Positions 8,097 through 15,657 of a DNA stretch of 64,000 bases are shown here, piece by piece. Position 1 is the first letter of the stretch. Every line of letters starts with the position of its first letter. The translations under genes were made by a program, and so were the position numbers. Under the pieces are notes generated by a model. The model saw only the letters and a program-made list of their open reading frames with translations. It had not been told where the DNA came from and searched no databases. The stretch covers positions 62,001 through 126,000 of the forward strand of contig NZ_KB899660.1 in assembly GCF_000378385.1 (NCBI RefSeq). Direction: 5' to 3'. Origin of the DNA: Paenibacillus daejeonensis DSM 15491. GTDB taxonomy: Bacteria; Bacillota; Bacilli; Paenibacillales; Paenibacillaceae.

Positions 8097-9389
8097 ATGT
8101 TAATCATAGCGTCGGTATTATTTGTTGTGACGTTAATTTTCGTCATCTGGCAGCCGAAAGGATTGAACATCGGCTGGTCTGCTGCAGGGGGTGCCGTGCT
8201 TGCCCTACTCTTCGGTGTCGTTAGTTTCAGTGATGTCCAGGATGTGACATTGATTGTTTGGAATGCGACGCTGGCCTTTGTAGCCATCATTCTCATTTCA
8301 CTGATTCTCGACGAAATTGGTTTTTTTGAATGGTCTGCCCTACATATGGCCAGGCTAGCCCGAGGCAATGGTACCTTGATGTTTATTTATGTCGTACTGC
8401 TTGGCGCATTGGTTGCTGCTTTCTTTGCGAACGACGGTGCAGCTCTTATCCTAACGCCGATCGTATTATCCATGGTTAGGGCGCTAAAGTTTGACGAGCG
8501 GATGATCTTACCGTTCATTATGGCGAGCGGATTTATCGCCGACACGGCATCACTACCACTCATCGTCAGTAACCTGGTCAATATTGTCTCTGCCGATTAT
8601 TTTGGCATCGGTTTTGTGCAGTATGCGACGCGCATGTTTGTTCCGAATCTGTTCTCTATAGCAGCTAGTATTATCGTCTTATATCTATTCTTCCGAAAAA
8701 GCATTCCCAAAAACTATGATGTGAAGCATTTACGGGCACCTCGGGAAGCAATTAAAGATCACCGGCTTTTCCGTTTATCCTGGGTCATTCTAGCCGTGTT
8801 ATTGGTTGCCTATCTCGTCAGTGAATTTATTGATGTCCCCGTCTCGATCGTTGCCATGGTCGTCGCGATACTTTTCATTATCGCAGCCCGTGGGAGCAAA
8901 GCGGTGGCCACAACAAAGATCATCAAAGACGCGCCATGGTCTGTGGTTGTTTTCTCCATCGGTATGTATGTGGTTGTATATGGTTTGCGCAATGTAGGCC
9001 TTACTGATCAGTTAGGTAGGGTCATTGAACAAATCGCCGACCACGGTCTATATGTCACAACAATCGGAATGGGTTTTATTGCAGCCGTGCTTTCTTCCTT
9101 CATGAACAACATGCCGACCGTAATGATCAATGCGCTTGCCATCCAAGGGACAGGAACAGAGGGGATCATTCGGGAAGCCCTGATTTATGCCAATGTCATT
9201 GGCTCGGATCTTGGACCTAAAATCACACCTATCGGTTCATTAGCTACCCTGTTATGGCTGCATGTGCTCTCACGCAAAAGCGTGAAAATAACATGGGGAT
9301 ATTACTTTAGAGTTGGCATCATCTTAACCGTGCCTACCTTGTTCATTACTTTGACCGCCTTGTCGTTATGGCTTTGGATCATCAACTAA
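8097..9389 (+). CDS. arsB: ArsB-type arsenite efflux permease
   Basis: The 430-residue integral membrane protein has 10-12 predicted helices and belongs to the ArsB/NhaD ion transporter superfamily. Typical segments are [38 protein letters not shown] and [17 protein letters not shown]; the paired re-entrant N-x-x-P and N-D-G-A motifs line the transport path. ArsB exports As(OH)3 or Sb(OH)3 by proton exchange. No arsA ATPase is present, so it should work as a secondary carrier. The ATG follows AAGGAGGACTT. Confidence 0.95.
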   Translation: MLIIASVLFVVTLIFVIWQPKGLNIGWSAAGGAVLALLFGVVSFSDVQDVTLIVWNATLAFVAIILISLILDEIGFFEWSALHMARLARGNGTLMFIYVVLLGALVAAFFANDGAALILTPIVLSMVRALKFDERMILPFIMASGFIADTASLPLIVSNLVNIVSADYFGIGFVQYATRMFVPNLFSIAASIIVLYLFFRKSIPKNYDVKHLRAPREAIKDHRLFRLSWVILAVLLVAYLVSEFIDVPVSIVAMVVAILFIIAARGSKAVATTKIIKDAPWSVVVFSIGMYVVVYGLRNVGLTDQLGRVIEQIADHGLYVTTIGMGFIAAVLSSFMNNMPTVMINALAIQGTGTEGIIREALIYANVIGSDLGPKITPIGSLATLLWLHVLSRKSVKITWGYYFRVGIILTVPTLFITLTALSLWLWIIN

Positions 9390-9413
9390 ATTCATTCAAG
9401 AGGAGACGTTCAC

Positions 9414-9833
9414 ATGAATAAAAAAATCGTTTACTTTCTTTGTACTGGTAATTCGTGCCGCAGTCAGATGGCAGAAGGTTTTGGACATCAACATCTCGGT
9501 GAAGAATATGACGTTTATAGCGCAGGTATTGAAGCACATGGATTAAACCCCAAGGCGGTTAAAGCCATGGCAGAGAAGGGCGTCGATATAAGCCAGCAAA
9601 CCTCGGATGTGATTGATCCGGAGATTTTGAATAAAGCAGACGTCGTCATTACGCTTTGTGGCGATGCAAACGACAAATGTCCGATGACCCCTCCGCATGT
9701 GACACGATATCATTGGGGATTCGATGACCCCGCTAAAGCAACCGGCACGGACGAGGAGAAATGGGCAGTGTTTCAACGAGTTCGAGACCAGATTGAGGCA
9801 CGTATCCAGCGATTTGCTGCTGAAGGAGAATAA
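9414..9833 (+). CDS. arsC: thioredoxin-coupled arsenate reductase
   Basis: The 139-residue enzyme has the low-molecular-weight phosphatase fold. The P-loop is CTGNSCRS with nucleophile Cys10 and Arg16, and Cys82 and Cys89 form the relay ([12 protein letters not shown]), matching the numbering of the Bacillus-type ArsC. It reduces As(V) to As(III) and is recycled by thioredoxin, which fits the thioredoxin reductase gene 17 nt downstream. RBS AAGAGGAGA. All catalytic residues are present. Confidence 0.96.
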   Translation: MNKKIVYFLCTGNSCRSQMAEGFGHQHLGEEYDVYSAGIEAHGLNPKAVKAMAEKGVDISQQTSDVIDPEILNKADVVITLCGDANDKCPMTPPHVTRYHWGFDDPAKATGTDEEKWAVFQRVRDQIEARIQRFAAEGE

Positions 9834-9850
9834 AGTAGGGAGGGTTCGCG

Positions 9851-10798
9851 ATGCATAAAGCAGTAATTATCGGAACAGGACCAGCCGGTTTGACGGCTGC
9901 CATTTATCTGGCCCGTGCCAATCTTGAGCCCATTGTGATTGAGGGGCCTGAACCAGGCGGACAATTGACCCTTACGACCGAGGTCGAGAATTTCCCGGGG
10001 TTTCCTGATGGAATCATGGGGCGTGAACTTATGAATAATATGCGTAAACAAGCAGAACGATTCGGTGCTGAATTTCATCGGGGATGGGTGACCAGCGTTG
10101 ACTTTACGAATCGACCATTTAATCTCTCGGTAGATGGCATGAGTGATTTGCAAACAGAATCGTTAATCATCTCTACCGGTGCTTCAGCAAAACTTCTTGG
10201 CATCCCTGGAGAGAAAGAAAATATTGGCCGCGGCGTTAGCACATGCGCAACCTGCGACGGTTTCTTCTTTAGAGGAAAAGAGATTGTTGTCATTGGCGGT
10301 GGTGACTCTGCCATGGAGGAAGCCAACTTTCTAACAAAGTTTGCCGCTAAGGTAACCGTCGTCCACCGTCGAAATGAGATGCGCGCATCAAAAATAATGC
10401 AAGATCGCGCACGAGCCAACCCGAAAATTGAGTGGGCATTAAACACCATTCCAGTCGAAGTACTCGCCGGCGAACAAGGCGTGACTGCTTTAAAAGGACG
10501 GGATGCCAGTACCGGTGAAGAAAAAGTCATCCAAACGGACGGCATATTCGTTGCGATAGGCCATACCCCGAACACAGGATTCTTGGGTGATAAGCTGGAG
10601 ACAGACGATACAGGATACATCCTAGTTAAGCCAGGGACGTCAGAAACGAATATAGCCGGTGTATTTGCTTGCGGTGACGTCCAAGATCATACGTATCGCC
10701 AAGCGATCACAGCAGCCGGATCGGGCTGTATGGCTGCGCTGGATGTCGAGAAGTTCCTGGAAGGCAATCGTGTACATGACTGGAGTATAACACTCTAA
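9851..10798 (+). CDS. trxB: thioredoxin reductase
   Basis: The 315-residue flavoprotein has an FAD motif GTGPAGLTAAIY (residues 8-19), the redox pair Cys132-Ala-Thr-Cys135 in CATCDGFFF, an NADPH motif GGGDSAMEEA, and the C-terminal FAD contact GVFACGDVQD. This is the standard low-Mr TrxB layout. Inside an ars operon it most likely supplies reduced thioredoxin to ArsC. No thioredoxin gene lies next to it, so a housekeeping TrxA is probably used. RBS AGGGAGG. Confidence 0.94.
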   Translation: MHKAVIIGTGPAGLTAAIYLARANLEPIVIEGPEPGGQLTLTTEVENFPGFPDGIMGRELMNNMRKQAERFGAEFHRGWVTSVDFTNRPFNLSVDGMSDLQTESLIISTGASAKLLGIPGEKENIGRGVSTCATCDGFFFRGKEIVVIGGGDSAMEEANFLTKFAAKVTVVHRRNEMRASKIMQDRARANPKIEWALNTIPVEVLAGEQGVTALKGRDASTGEEKVIQTDGIFVAIGHTPNTGFLGDKLETDDTGYILVKPGTSETNIAGVFACGDVQDHTYRQAITAAGSGCMAALDVEKFLEGNRVHDWSITL

Positions 10799-10817
10799 AC
10801 AAGGAGGAAACACGATT

Positions 10818-11285
10818 ATGATTCAACGCATGCATGTGGCTGTTAATTGTACGGATTTGGAAAAGTCACTAACCTTTTATCGAAATTTCTTTGGGTTAGA
10901 ACCTGTAAAGATCAAAGATAATTATGCCAAGTTTGAAATGGATGAACCGGCTTTACATTTCTCATTGAATGTCCGACCGTTTGAGAAAAATGGTGTATTA
11001 AACCACCTTGGTTTCCAAGTGAATAATACCGAAGATGTTCTCGCGATGGGAGAACGTCTCCGGCAATCGGAACTATTGACTATTGATGAGATGAACACGA
11101 CGTGTTGTTATGCTGTTCAAGACAAAGTGTGGGTCTATGATCCTGATGGAAACGCGTGGGAGATTTTTTACACAAAAGAGGATTCTGAGTTTGAGTCTGC
11201 AGGGGATCCTCGGGAACTTTCCCTTTGTTGTGCTCCCCCTGCGGCCACTGTATCAGTTGAATTCACATCATTTCAGAAGAAGTAA
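10818..11285 (+). CDS. arsI: ArsI/CadI family C-As lyase (glyoxalase fold)
   Basis: The 155-residue vicinal-oxygen-chelate protein fits ArsI, the Fe(II) dioxygenase that demethylates trivalent methylarsenicals. The metal ligands His6, His63 and Glu115 are in place, as is the arsenic-binding pair Cys96-Cys97 (MNTTCCYAVQDKVWVYDPDG). A second pair, Cys137-Cys138, lies in the tail. The CadI branch shares these motifs, but the ars context favours ArsI. RBS AAGGAGGAAA, 19 nt after trxB. Confidence 0.9.
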   Translation: MIQRMHVAVNCTDLEKSLTFYRNFFGLEPVKIKDNYAKFEMDEPALHFSLNVRPFEKNGVLNHLGFQVNNTEDVLAMGERLRQSELLTIDEMNTTCCYAVQDKVWVYDPDGNAWEIFYTKEDSEFESAGDPRELSLCCAPPAATVSVEFTSFQKK

Positions 11286-11297
11286 AGGAGCATTACG

Positions 11298-11732
11298 ATG
11301 AAGACGTATCACGCACTAATAGAGGAACGGATTTTCATGGGTGGGGCGGCCGACGTTAAAGATATGGTTTTGGATGAAAAGTGTGAAGTTATTGTCGATC
11401 TTCGTGAAGAAGCAACCGAATGCGCCTACCCGGAAACGAATGCGACATGGATCAAGGTTGGTATTGGAGACAACGCGGCAACACCGCAAGAAGAATTGTT
11501 TCAAGAGGCCATTAACCAGGTTGTGACGGCTTATCGGGAAGGCAAGAAGGTCGCATTTCATTGTGGGGGTGGAAAGGGCCGAACAGGTGCCGTCTCAATA
11601 GGTACATTAATTTCTTTAGGGAAAGCCTCTTCCATTGAAGAAGCAGAACGTATCGCGAAGGAGATTCGGCCCATTATCCAAATTCGCGAACCTCAGCGCG
11701 AAGCATTAAAAAAGTTGTTTGAGTCCCACTAG
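11298..11732 (+). CDS. dual-specificity/tyrosine phosphatase-like protein in ars operon
   Basis: The 144-residue protein carries the Cys-phosphatase signature HCGGGKGRTG (HCx5R; Cys89, Arg95) and a possible general acid Asp58 in GIGDNA. The early part, FMGGAADVKDMV, resembles small atypical dual-specificity phosphatases of the PTEN/Cdc14 superfamily. It is the last gene of the ars operon, 12 nt after arsI, with RBS AAAGGAG. Its substrate is unknown; it is unrelated in fold order to ArsC, which has the motif at its N terminus. A role against arsenylated or phosphorylated metabolites is possible but is only inference. Confidence 0.75.
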   Translation: MKTYHALIEERIFMGGAADVKDMVLDEKCEVIVDLREEATECAYPETNATWIKVGIGDNAATPQEELFQEAINQVVTAYREGKKVAFHCGGGKGRTGAVSIGTLISLGKASSIEEAERIAKEIRPIIQIREPQREALKKLFESH

Positions 11733-11748
11733 GGGAAGGGGAGAAGGG

Positions 11749-11778
11749 CTGCCATCATAAGATGCAGCTTTATCTTTT
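11749..11778 (+). terminator. weak terminator-like hairpin after the ars operon
   Basis: CTGCCATC/GATGCAG can pair with one bulge and is followed by CTTTATCTTTT. It sits 17 bases after the phosphatase stop and before the MarR promoter region. The stem is short, so termination may be partial. Confidence 0.4.
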
Positions 11779-11785
11779 GAACAAT

Positions 11786-11803
11786 ACTTGCAAAATACAA
11801 CTA
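11786..11803. promoter_or_regulatory. candidate MarR operator, copy 1
   Basis: ACTTGCAAAATACAACTA contains an imperfect dyad (TTGCA...TACAA) and lies between TTGAAC and an ACTAAT-like -10, 33 nt before the marR ATG. Near-identical copies stand at 12303-12320 and 12400-12417, which argues for an autoregulatory operator. Confidence 0.6.
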
Positions 11804-11836
11804 ATTGCGATATAACTAAACGTGAGGTGAATCACC

Positions 11837-12286
11837 ATGGAAAACGTTCGGGAGCTCATACAAATTATGACCCGTCGGTTCGGCTTTTTAAATAAAAACT
11901 GCTGTTCTGCCGGTGGGTTCGACATCTCACTCATCCAGAGCCATATTCTTTATGAAATTGACCGTCAGCATCAACCATCCATTCAACAAGTCGCCGAAAC
12001 ATTAGGGACGGATATTACGACGTTCAGCCGCCAAATTCAGTCGTTGATAAAGATGAACTTGGTTAAGAAAACCCCAGACGTCACAGATCGAAGAATCTAT
12101 ATCCTGTCCTTAACAACCGAAGGCAAATTTGTTGCAGCTGCGATCGATGAGCAAATGAAAGCCTATTTAAACGATATTTTCTCCCATATGAATGAAGTTG
12201 AAAGGGAGACCGTCATTCGTTCCATCCAGTTACTCAACGAAGCGATGGGGAAATCGCGTTTGTGTTGTATGCCCTCACAGGGGTAA
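11837..12286 (+). CDS. MarR-family regulator with two vicinal cysteine pairs
   Basis: The 149-residue winged-helix protein has a normal MarR core: PSIQQVAETLGTDITTFSRQIQ as recognition helices and KTPDVTDRRIYIL as the wing. Unusually, it has adjacent cysteines near both ends, Cys22-Cys23 (NKNCCSAGG) and Cys143-Cys144 (RLCCMPSQG). In a MarR dimer both termini form the dimerisation domain, so the pairs could come together to bind As(III); this is inference. It lies between the ars operon and arsO, preceded by RBS GTGAGGTGA. The repeated motif around it is the likely operator. Confidence 0.85.
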   Translation: MENVRELIQIMTRRFGFLNKNCCSAGGFDISLIQSHILYEIDRQHQPSIQQVAETLGTDITTFSRQIQSLIKMNLVKKTPDVTDRRIYILSLTTEGKFVAAAIDEQMKAYLNDIFSHMNEVERETVIRSIQLLNEAMGKSRLCCMPSQG

Positions 12287-12302
12287 ACCTCACGCCTTTA
12301 AT

Positions 12303-12320
12303 ACTTGCATTTTACAACTA
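12303..12320. promoter_or_regulatory. candidate MarR operator, copy 2
   Basis: ACTTGCATTTTACAACTA lies 17 bases after marR stops and is identical to copy 3, 97 bases downstream. The gap between them contains a TTGACA box, so the pair could hold a repressor on either side of the arsO promoter. Confidence 0.55.
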
Positions 12321-12374
12321 TCATCCTGGGAAGATCCGCTTCATATGCTCATGAAGAAAATGAGTTTATGCCAA

Positions 12375-12417
12375 TTGACAAGAAAGTTGCCTCGAAATTA
12401 CTTGCATTTTACAACTA
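12375..12417 (+). promoter_or_regulatory. arsO promoter with MarR operator copy 3
   Basis: TTGACA at 12375-12380 is a perfect -35 box; a weak ATTACT-like -10 follows after 16 bases. It overlaps the third copy of the 18-bp motif (12400-12417), which ends 15 bases before the arsO ATG. Binding here would block transcription of arsO. Confidence 0.5.
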
Positions 12418-12432
12418 AATGAGGGGTCTTAT

Positions 12433-13527
12433 ATGACTAAAGTATGGGATGTTATCGTAATTGGAGGAGGTCAGGCAGGTATGGCTTCCGGTTACTACTT
12501 AAAGAAAAACGAACTTCAATTCTTGATCCTGGAGGCTAGTGGCCAAGTGGGGGGATCTTGGCCCTTTTACTATGACAGTTTAAAACTATTCTCTCCTGCC
12601 TCCTTATCCTCTCTCCCAGGAATGAAGATAGCTGCAGAGAGCACGCACTATCCGTTGCGAAACGAGGTCATCCAGTACCTAAATGACTATGCCAAAAGCT
12701 TTCATCTACCCATTCGGCTAAATCAAAAAGTGATGACTATAGAGAAAAACGAGGAGGGTTTTGAAGTCCGTACGGGCACCGGTGACGTTTACCTGGCAAG
12801 AACAATTATTAATGCGTCCGGCTCGTTTCACAGCCCATACACGCCTGAAATTAAAGGCAGGGATCTTTTCCAAGGGGAGGTACTTCACTCCTCTCTGTAC
12901 CGGAACGTAGAGCCTTTTAAAGATCAACGGGTAGTTGTCGTGGGGAGAGGTAACTCTGCCGTGCAAATTGCCGTAGAGTTAGCTGATAGCAGCCATACGA
13001 CACTGGCTGTACTGAAGCCCGTAGCGTTTGTTAAACAAAAGGTATTGGGCATTGATCTCCATTATTGGTTGAGAGGGACCGGCTTAGACACGTTCCCGTT
13101 CTGGCGTTTAGACAAAAAAGCTCCGGCTCCGACAGCAGCAGCCGATTTAGGAGAATACAAAATAAAACTGGCGTTAGGTAAGCCGGATCAACGCCAGATG
13201 TTCTCATCTTTTAATAATGAAGGCGTCATTTGGTCCGATGGAAAGCGAGAGAAAGTCGATACCATCATTTTTGCTACGGGGTATCGACTCAGCCTTCCCT
13301 TTTTAAGGCCGCTGGGAGCCCTTGATAAAGACGGGAAGCCAATACAGACAGCAGGTGTTAGTCTAACCGTGCCTGGGCTTTATTTTGTCGGTTTAGAAGG
13401 TCAGCGTTCCTTTGCCTCAGCAACATTAAGGGGGGTGGGGCCTGACGCAAAGTTTGTCATCAGCAAATTGATCAAACATCTAAAATCAGTTAAAAAAAGC
13501 ATGAATATGGGGAGGAACTTACCATGA
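12433..13527 (+). CDS. arsO: FAD/NADPH-dependent monooxygenase, ArsO-like
   Basis: The 364-residue flavoprotein has an N-terminal FAD-binding GGGQAGMASGYYL (about residues 12-24), the FMO-like motif GGSWPFYYDSL, a second nucleotide site VVVGRGNSAVQIAVEL near residue 170, and the late ATGYR motif. This is the layout of flavin-containing monooxygenases encoded in ars operons as ArsO, whose exact arsenical substrate is debated. RBS GAGGGG. It overlaps the arsD remnant by 4 nt (ATGA), so the two were once co-translated. Confidence 0.82.
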   Translation: MTKVWDVIVIGGGQAGMASGYYLKKNELQFLILEASGQVGGSWPFYYDSLKLFSPASLSSLPGMKIAAESTHYPLRNEVIQYLNDYAKSFHLPIRLNQKVMTIEKNEEGFEVRTGTGDVYLARTIINASGSFHSPYTPEIKGRDLFQGEVLHSSLYRNVEPFKDQRVVVVGRGNSAVQIAVELADSSHTTLAVLKPVAFVKQKVLGIDLHYWLRGTGLDTFPFWRLDKKAPAPTAAADLGEYKIKLALGKPDQRQMFSSFNNEGVIWSDGKREKVDTIIFATGYRLSLPFLRPLGALDKDGKPIQTAGVSLTVPGLYFVGLEGQRSFASATLRGVGPDAKFVISKLIKHLKSVKKSMNMGRNLP

Positions 13528-13690
13528 AAAAGTTCGAAATTTTTGAAGCTGCTGGATGTTGTTCAACTAGTGTTAGTAACCCTGAGGAAAAGCGAAACGC
13601 CATTCGTGAACGGACTGCTAATAATACCTCTGGATGGAGACGCTGTCGCCGAAGAGAAGACAAGCTACTGCCGAGGCACAAGAATATATC
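13524..13690 (+). pseudogene. arsD: arsD arsenic metallochaperone remnant
   Basis: The start MKKFEIFEAAGCCSTSV is the N terminus of ArsD with the essential Cys12-Cys13 pair. After about 28 codons similarity stops. A piece of the C-terminal part, IIPLDGDAVAEE, is found in the +1 frame just downstream (13621-13656), so most of the middle (including Cys18 and the thioredoxin-like core) is deleted and the frame shifted. Intact ArsD is ~110-120 residues. No arsA follows. The start lies 18 nt after a GGGGAGG inside arsO. Confidence 0.72.
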
Positions 13691-13701
13691 ATCTTTTTAT
13701 A

Positions 13702-13724
13702 CCCACGCCTAGCGTGGCTTTTTG
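13702..13724 (+). terminator. terminator-like hairpin after arsO/arsD remnant
   Basis: CCCACGCC/TAGCGTGGC followed by TTTTTG forms a short GC stem with a T-tract on the + strand, suited to end the arsO transcript. It is another member of the CCACGC...GCGTGG hairpin family. Confidence 0.55.
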
Positions 13725-13816
13725 TTGTTGTCGTTGGTATAATTTCTCGGAAGGTAAAGGTAACTTTAAGGTAACTTTTCTCCCTATATACATATGTATA
13801 AAATACGGGTTTTGTG

Positions 13817-13952
13817 AAAAAGTAATATCCGGCCAGCAAGAGAACGAGCTGACTTTTCCACTGCCACAGGAATGAAAGTAACCAAAGCCTTGCTTGATCC
13901 AGCGGTATGTGGAGCTGCCGTGGGGTTTGATATACCATCATCAAAAACTTAA
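13817..13952 (+). pseudogene. unidentified C-terminal gene fragment
   Basis: A stop-bounded frame without a proper start reads ERADFSTATGMKVTKALLD and then CGAAVGFDIPSSKT before TAA. The composition looks protein-coding but I do not recognise the family. Its end overlaps the end of another fragment on the opposite strand, as if two 3' gene ends had been joined. Confidence 0.3.
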
Positions 13953-14111
13953 ACCTGAGATAAATTTTTCCACATATTTTTGTAGTTGTTTATTTTCTTC
14001 AGTTGGATCTGTATAGACCATCATGGCCACAGTTGCTGTGGGTAAAATGAAGTGCTCAATTTCTTTATTAGATCCCCTACTCAAAGTCGGACAATCGTAT
14101 TCAGGCTCATA
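13941..14111 (-). pseudogene. unidentified C-terminal gene fragment
   Basis: The reverse-strand frame contains IEHFILPTATVAMMVYTDP and KQLQKYVEKFISGLSF before its stop. It has no start codon with a ribosome binding site and begins right at the edge of the duplicated lipoprotein tail. The parent gene is not recognised. Confidence 0.3.
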
Positions 14112-14121
14112 TTAATTATTG

Positions 14122-14258
14122 TTATTGCACATTAATTTCTACTGGCTCCGAATTGATCTCAATCGGATATTTACCTCCCCCATATAATACAGTAAAAGAC
14201 CCCCTTGTAATAACATTATAGGTTCCAGCTGGCAAGCTTTTCTCTTGAATACCTTTTT
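14122..14258 (-). pseudogene. duplicated 3' end of the lipoprotein gene at 1087-1593
   Basis: On the reverse strand the last ~45 codons of the lipoprotein gene recur almost base for base (LPAGTYNVIT, FTVLYGG, YPIEI, SEPVEINVQ, then the stop). The similarity continues past the stop into TTAATATGAGCCT. Upstream codons, including the signal peptide, are missing and replaced at 14259 by the repeat element. The copies are inverted relative to each other and 12.5 kb apart. Confidence 0.8.
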
Positions 14259-14266
14259 GTAAACAG

Positions 14267-14370
14267 GTAAGTTCTTGTCATCGACTTGTGACAAGAACTT
14301 ACCCGCATAAAACATAAAAAACCACGCTAGGCGTGGTTTTTAATACTTGGTATGTTCTTGTCACTCGACA
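14267..14370. repeat. compound repeat element A (transposon-end-like)
   Basis: The core GTAAGTTCTTGTC occurs at 14267-14279, inverted at 14290-14302, and as GTATGTTCTTGTC at 14350-14362; a CCACGCTAGGCGTGG hairpin (14316-14341) lies between. The last copy extends into TGTTCTTGTCACTCGACA, which begins TGT and ends ACA. The whole block recurs in the same orientation at 18772-18873. A half-matching GTAAGTTCTTCCC is at 14662. Several short binding sites near an end is the layout of Mu/Tn7/IS21-type transposons; no transposase is present. Confidence 0.6.
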
Positions 14371-14688
14371 GGAGCGCACGGAGATTTTCACCCATGCATC
14401 CCAGACTGCCCCATAGCAAGCTTTAATCTAGTTGATTGGCAAATGTGGCTACAGTTAAAATTCCTAATCTCTGCTTTCTAACTTTCGTAAAATCATTAGA
14501 TAGCTAATCATAATACGAGCAATTCTGTGATTCGAAAATCCTTGTCTTGTCACGATATCAGCGTGGTATTACATTTAAGAATAGCCAGTTTCCGTTACAT
14601 TGCCGGTAACTGGCTATTTACAACTTGAAAGGTTTTTTGATCCCTATCTTACGTCAATAGGGTAAGTTCTTCCCAAACGCTAATAAGA

Positions 14689-15021
14689 CTAATCTCCATT
14701 TAGATTACTTCGATCCATATATTCCTCGTATGATTTTTGAATTTTATCTTTGCAAATCTCTTTCCAGAGTTCCTTTAACTCCAAATCTTTATTTTTAGAA
14801 AATATGTCCGGCTCCATATCCCCACCAAACCCAATCCAAGTATCATCCGCTACTTCTCCATCTTCACCTGAAAAAGCTATTTCATGCGGAGCAGGAGCGT
14901 GTCCAAGGTAAGGGCAATTGTTTTTTAAACAATGATAACCTGGGTTTTTAATCCCGTATCTACAGTAGTCAGGAACGACTTCTTCTTCTGAGTTTTCAAG
15001 TAAACCATACAAACAGTGCAC
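14689..15021 (-). CDS. small Cys-rich protein, candidate immunity gene
   Basis: The 110-residue acidic protein lies directly downstream of the toxin fragment, where immunity genes of polymorphic toxins sit. It has clustered cysteines (DYCRYGIKNPGYHCLKNNCPYL is the core) and no membrane segment; I do not recognise the family. The GTG at 15021 has no good ribosome binding site. The same frame stays open upstream (IPYNHVIVEVHC), and a strong AAGGAGG lies 9 nt before an ATT at 15046-15048, so the real start may be that ATT or have been lost by mutation. Confidence 0.55.
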   Translation of the reverse strand: MHCLYGLLENSEEEVVPDYCRYGIKNPGYHCLKNNCPYLGHAPAPHEIAFSGEDGEVADDTWIGFGGDMEPDIFSKNKDLELKELWKEICKDKIQKSYEEYMDRSNLNGD

Positions 15022-15069
15022 TTCGACAATAACATGATTATATGGAATGACACTTGGCCTCCTTACTAT

Positions 15070-15657
15070 TTATTTTTGGTGTTTCAAATCAATCTCTGTA
15101 ATAGTTATTTTACCATTTTCCATTTTGAAATAAATCCTCGCATTTCCGCGGCCTCCACCAAATCCTTTGAAATCGGCAGACCACAATCCCTTCTTATCAC
15201 CACTGCCAGTTAATAAGTGAACGTTCAATCCAGAATGGTCTCCGTTAGCTAACTTTGTAGTTATCTCATCAAAACTTTTCTGTTGTTTCGCACTTAAAGA
15301 TTTTAACTGATTAGTAACATTTTTCTCCTCTACAACCGTCATCCAAGGACACTTTGTATTATGCACCCAAATACCCAAGTCTGTTACATAATACGTGTGG
15401 TAATCATCAACCGTAAAGTTATAAACTGTAACTGGTTCATCCAGTTTTACAAATTCTATCTTTTCAATTGTCAGGTTGCTTCCATCGGCCTTTTGGAGGT
15501 TATCGCCCACTTTAAGTTCATCTGCATAGATCCAACCTTTATCTTCAACCCAAAATGGATGATTGTCTGTTGTCTCAATAATCTTTTCTCCAACAGACAG
15601 TATAATTATATCATCACGTTGATTTCTGTATAAAGACGTTACTTCCTTATATGCCAA
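15070..15657 (-). pseudogene. polymorphic toxin C-terminal fragment (Hint plus toxin domain)
   Basis: Residues ~1-100 are the second half of a pre-toxin Hint domain: LYRNQRDDIIIL, TTDNHPFWVEDKGWIYADEL, then YHTYYVTDLGIWVHN, the last with the Hint C-terminal His-Asn. The Hint N-terminal half with the catalytic Cys and the long secretion part are absent. The remaining ~90 residues (HLLTGSGDKKGLWSADFKG, then ARIYFKMENGKITITEIDL) form the toxin module, which may have a RelE-like fold; that is inference. The only start is a TTG overlapping the helicase stop by 11 bases, so any translation would be coupled to the helicase. Confidence 0.68.

Noticed and set aside
8097-9389. Acr3-type arsenite carrier
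   Set aside because: The helix pattern and the FFANDGAA and NNMPTV motifs are those of the ArsB/NhaD superfamily, not of Acr3.
13618-13944. 108-codon reverse-strand frame in the region after arsO
   Set aside because: It runs over the hairpin and the arsD remnant, has no ribosome binding site, and its product has no coding character; the opposite strand explains part of it better.
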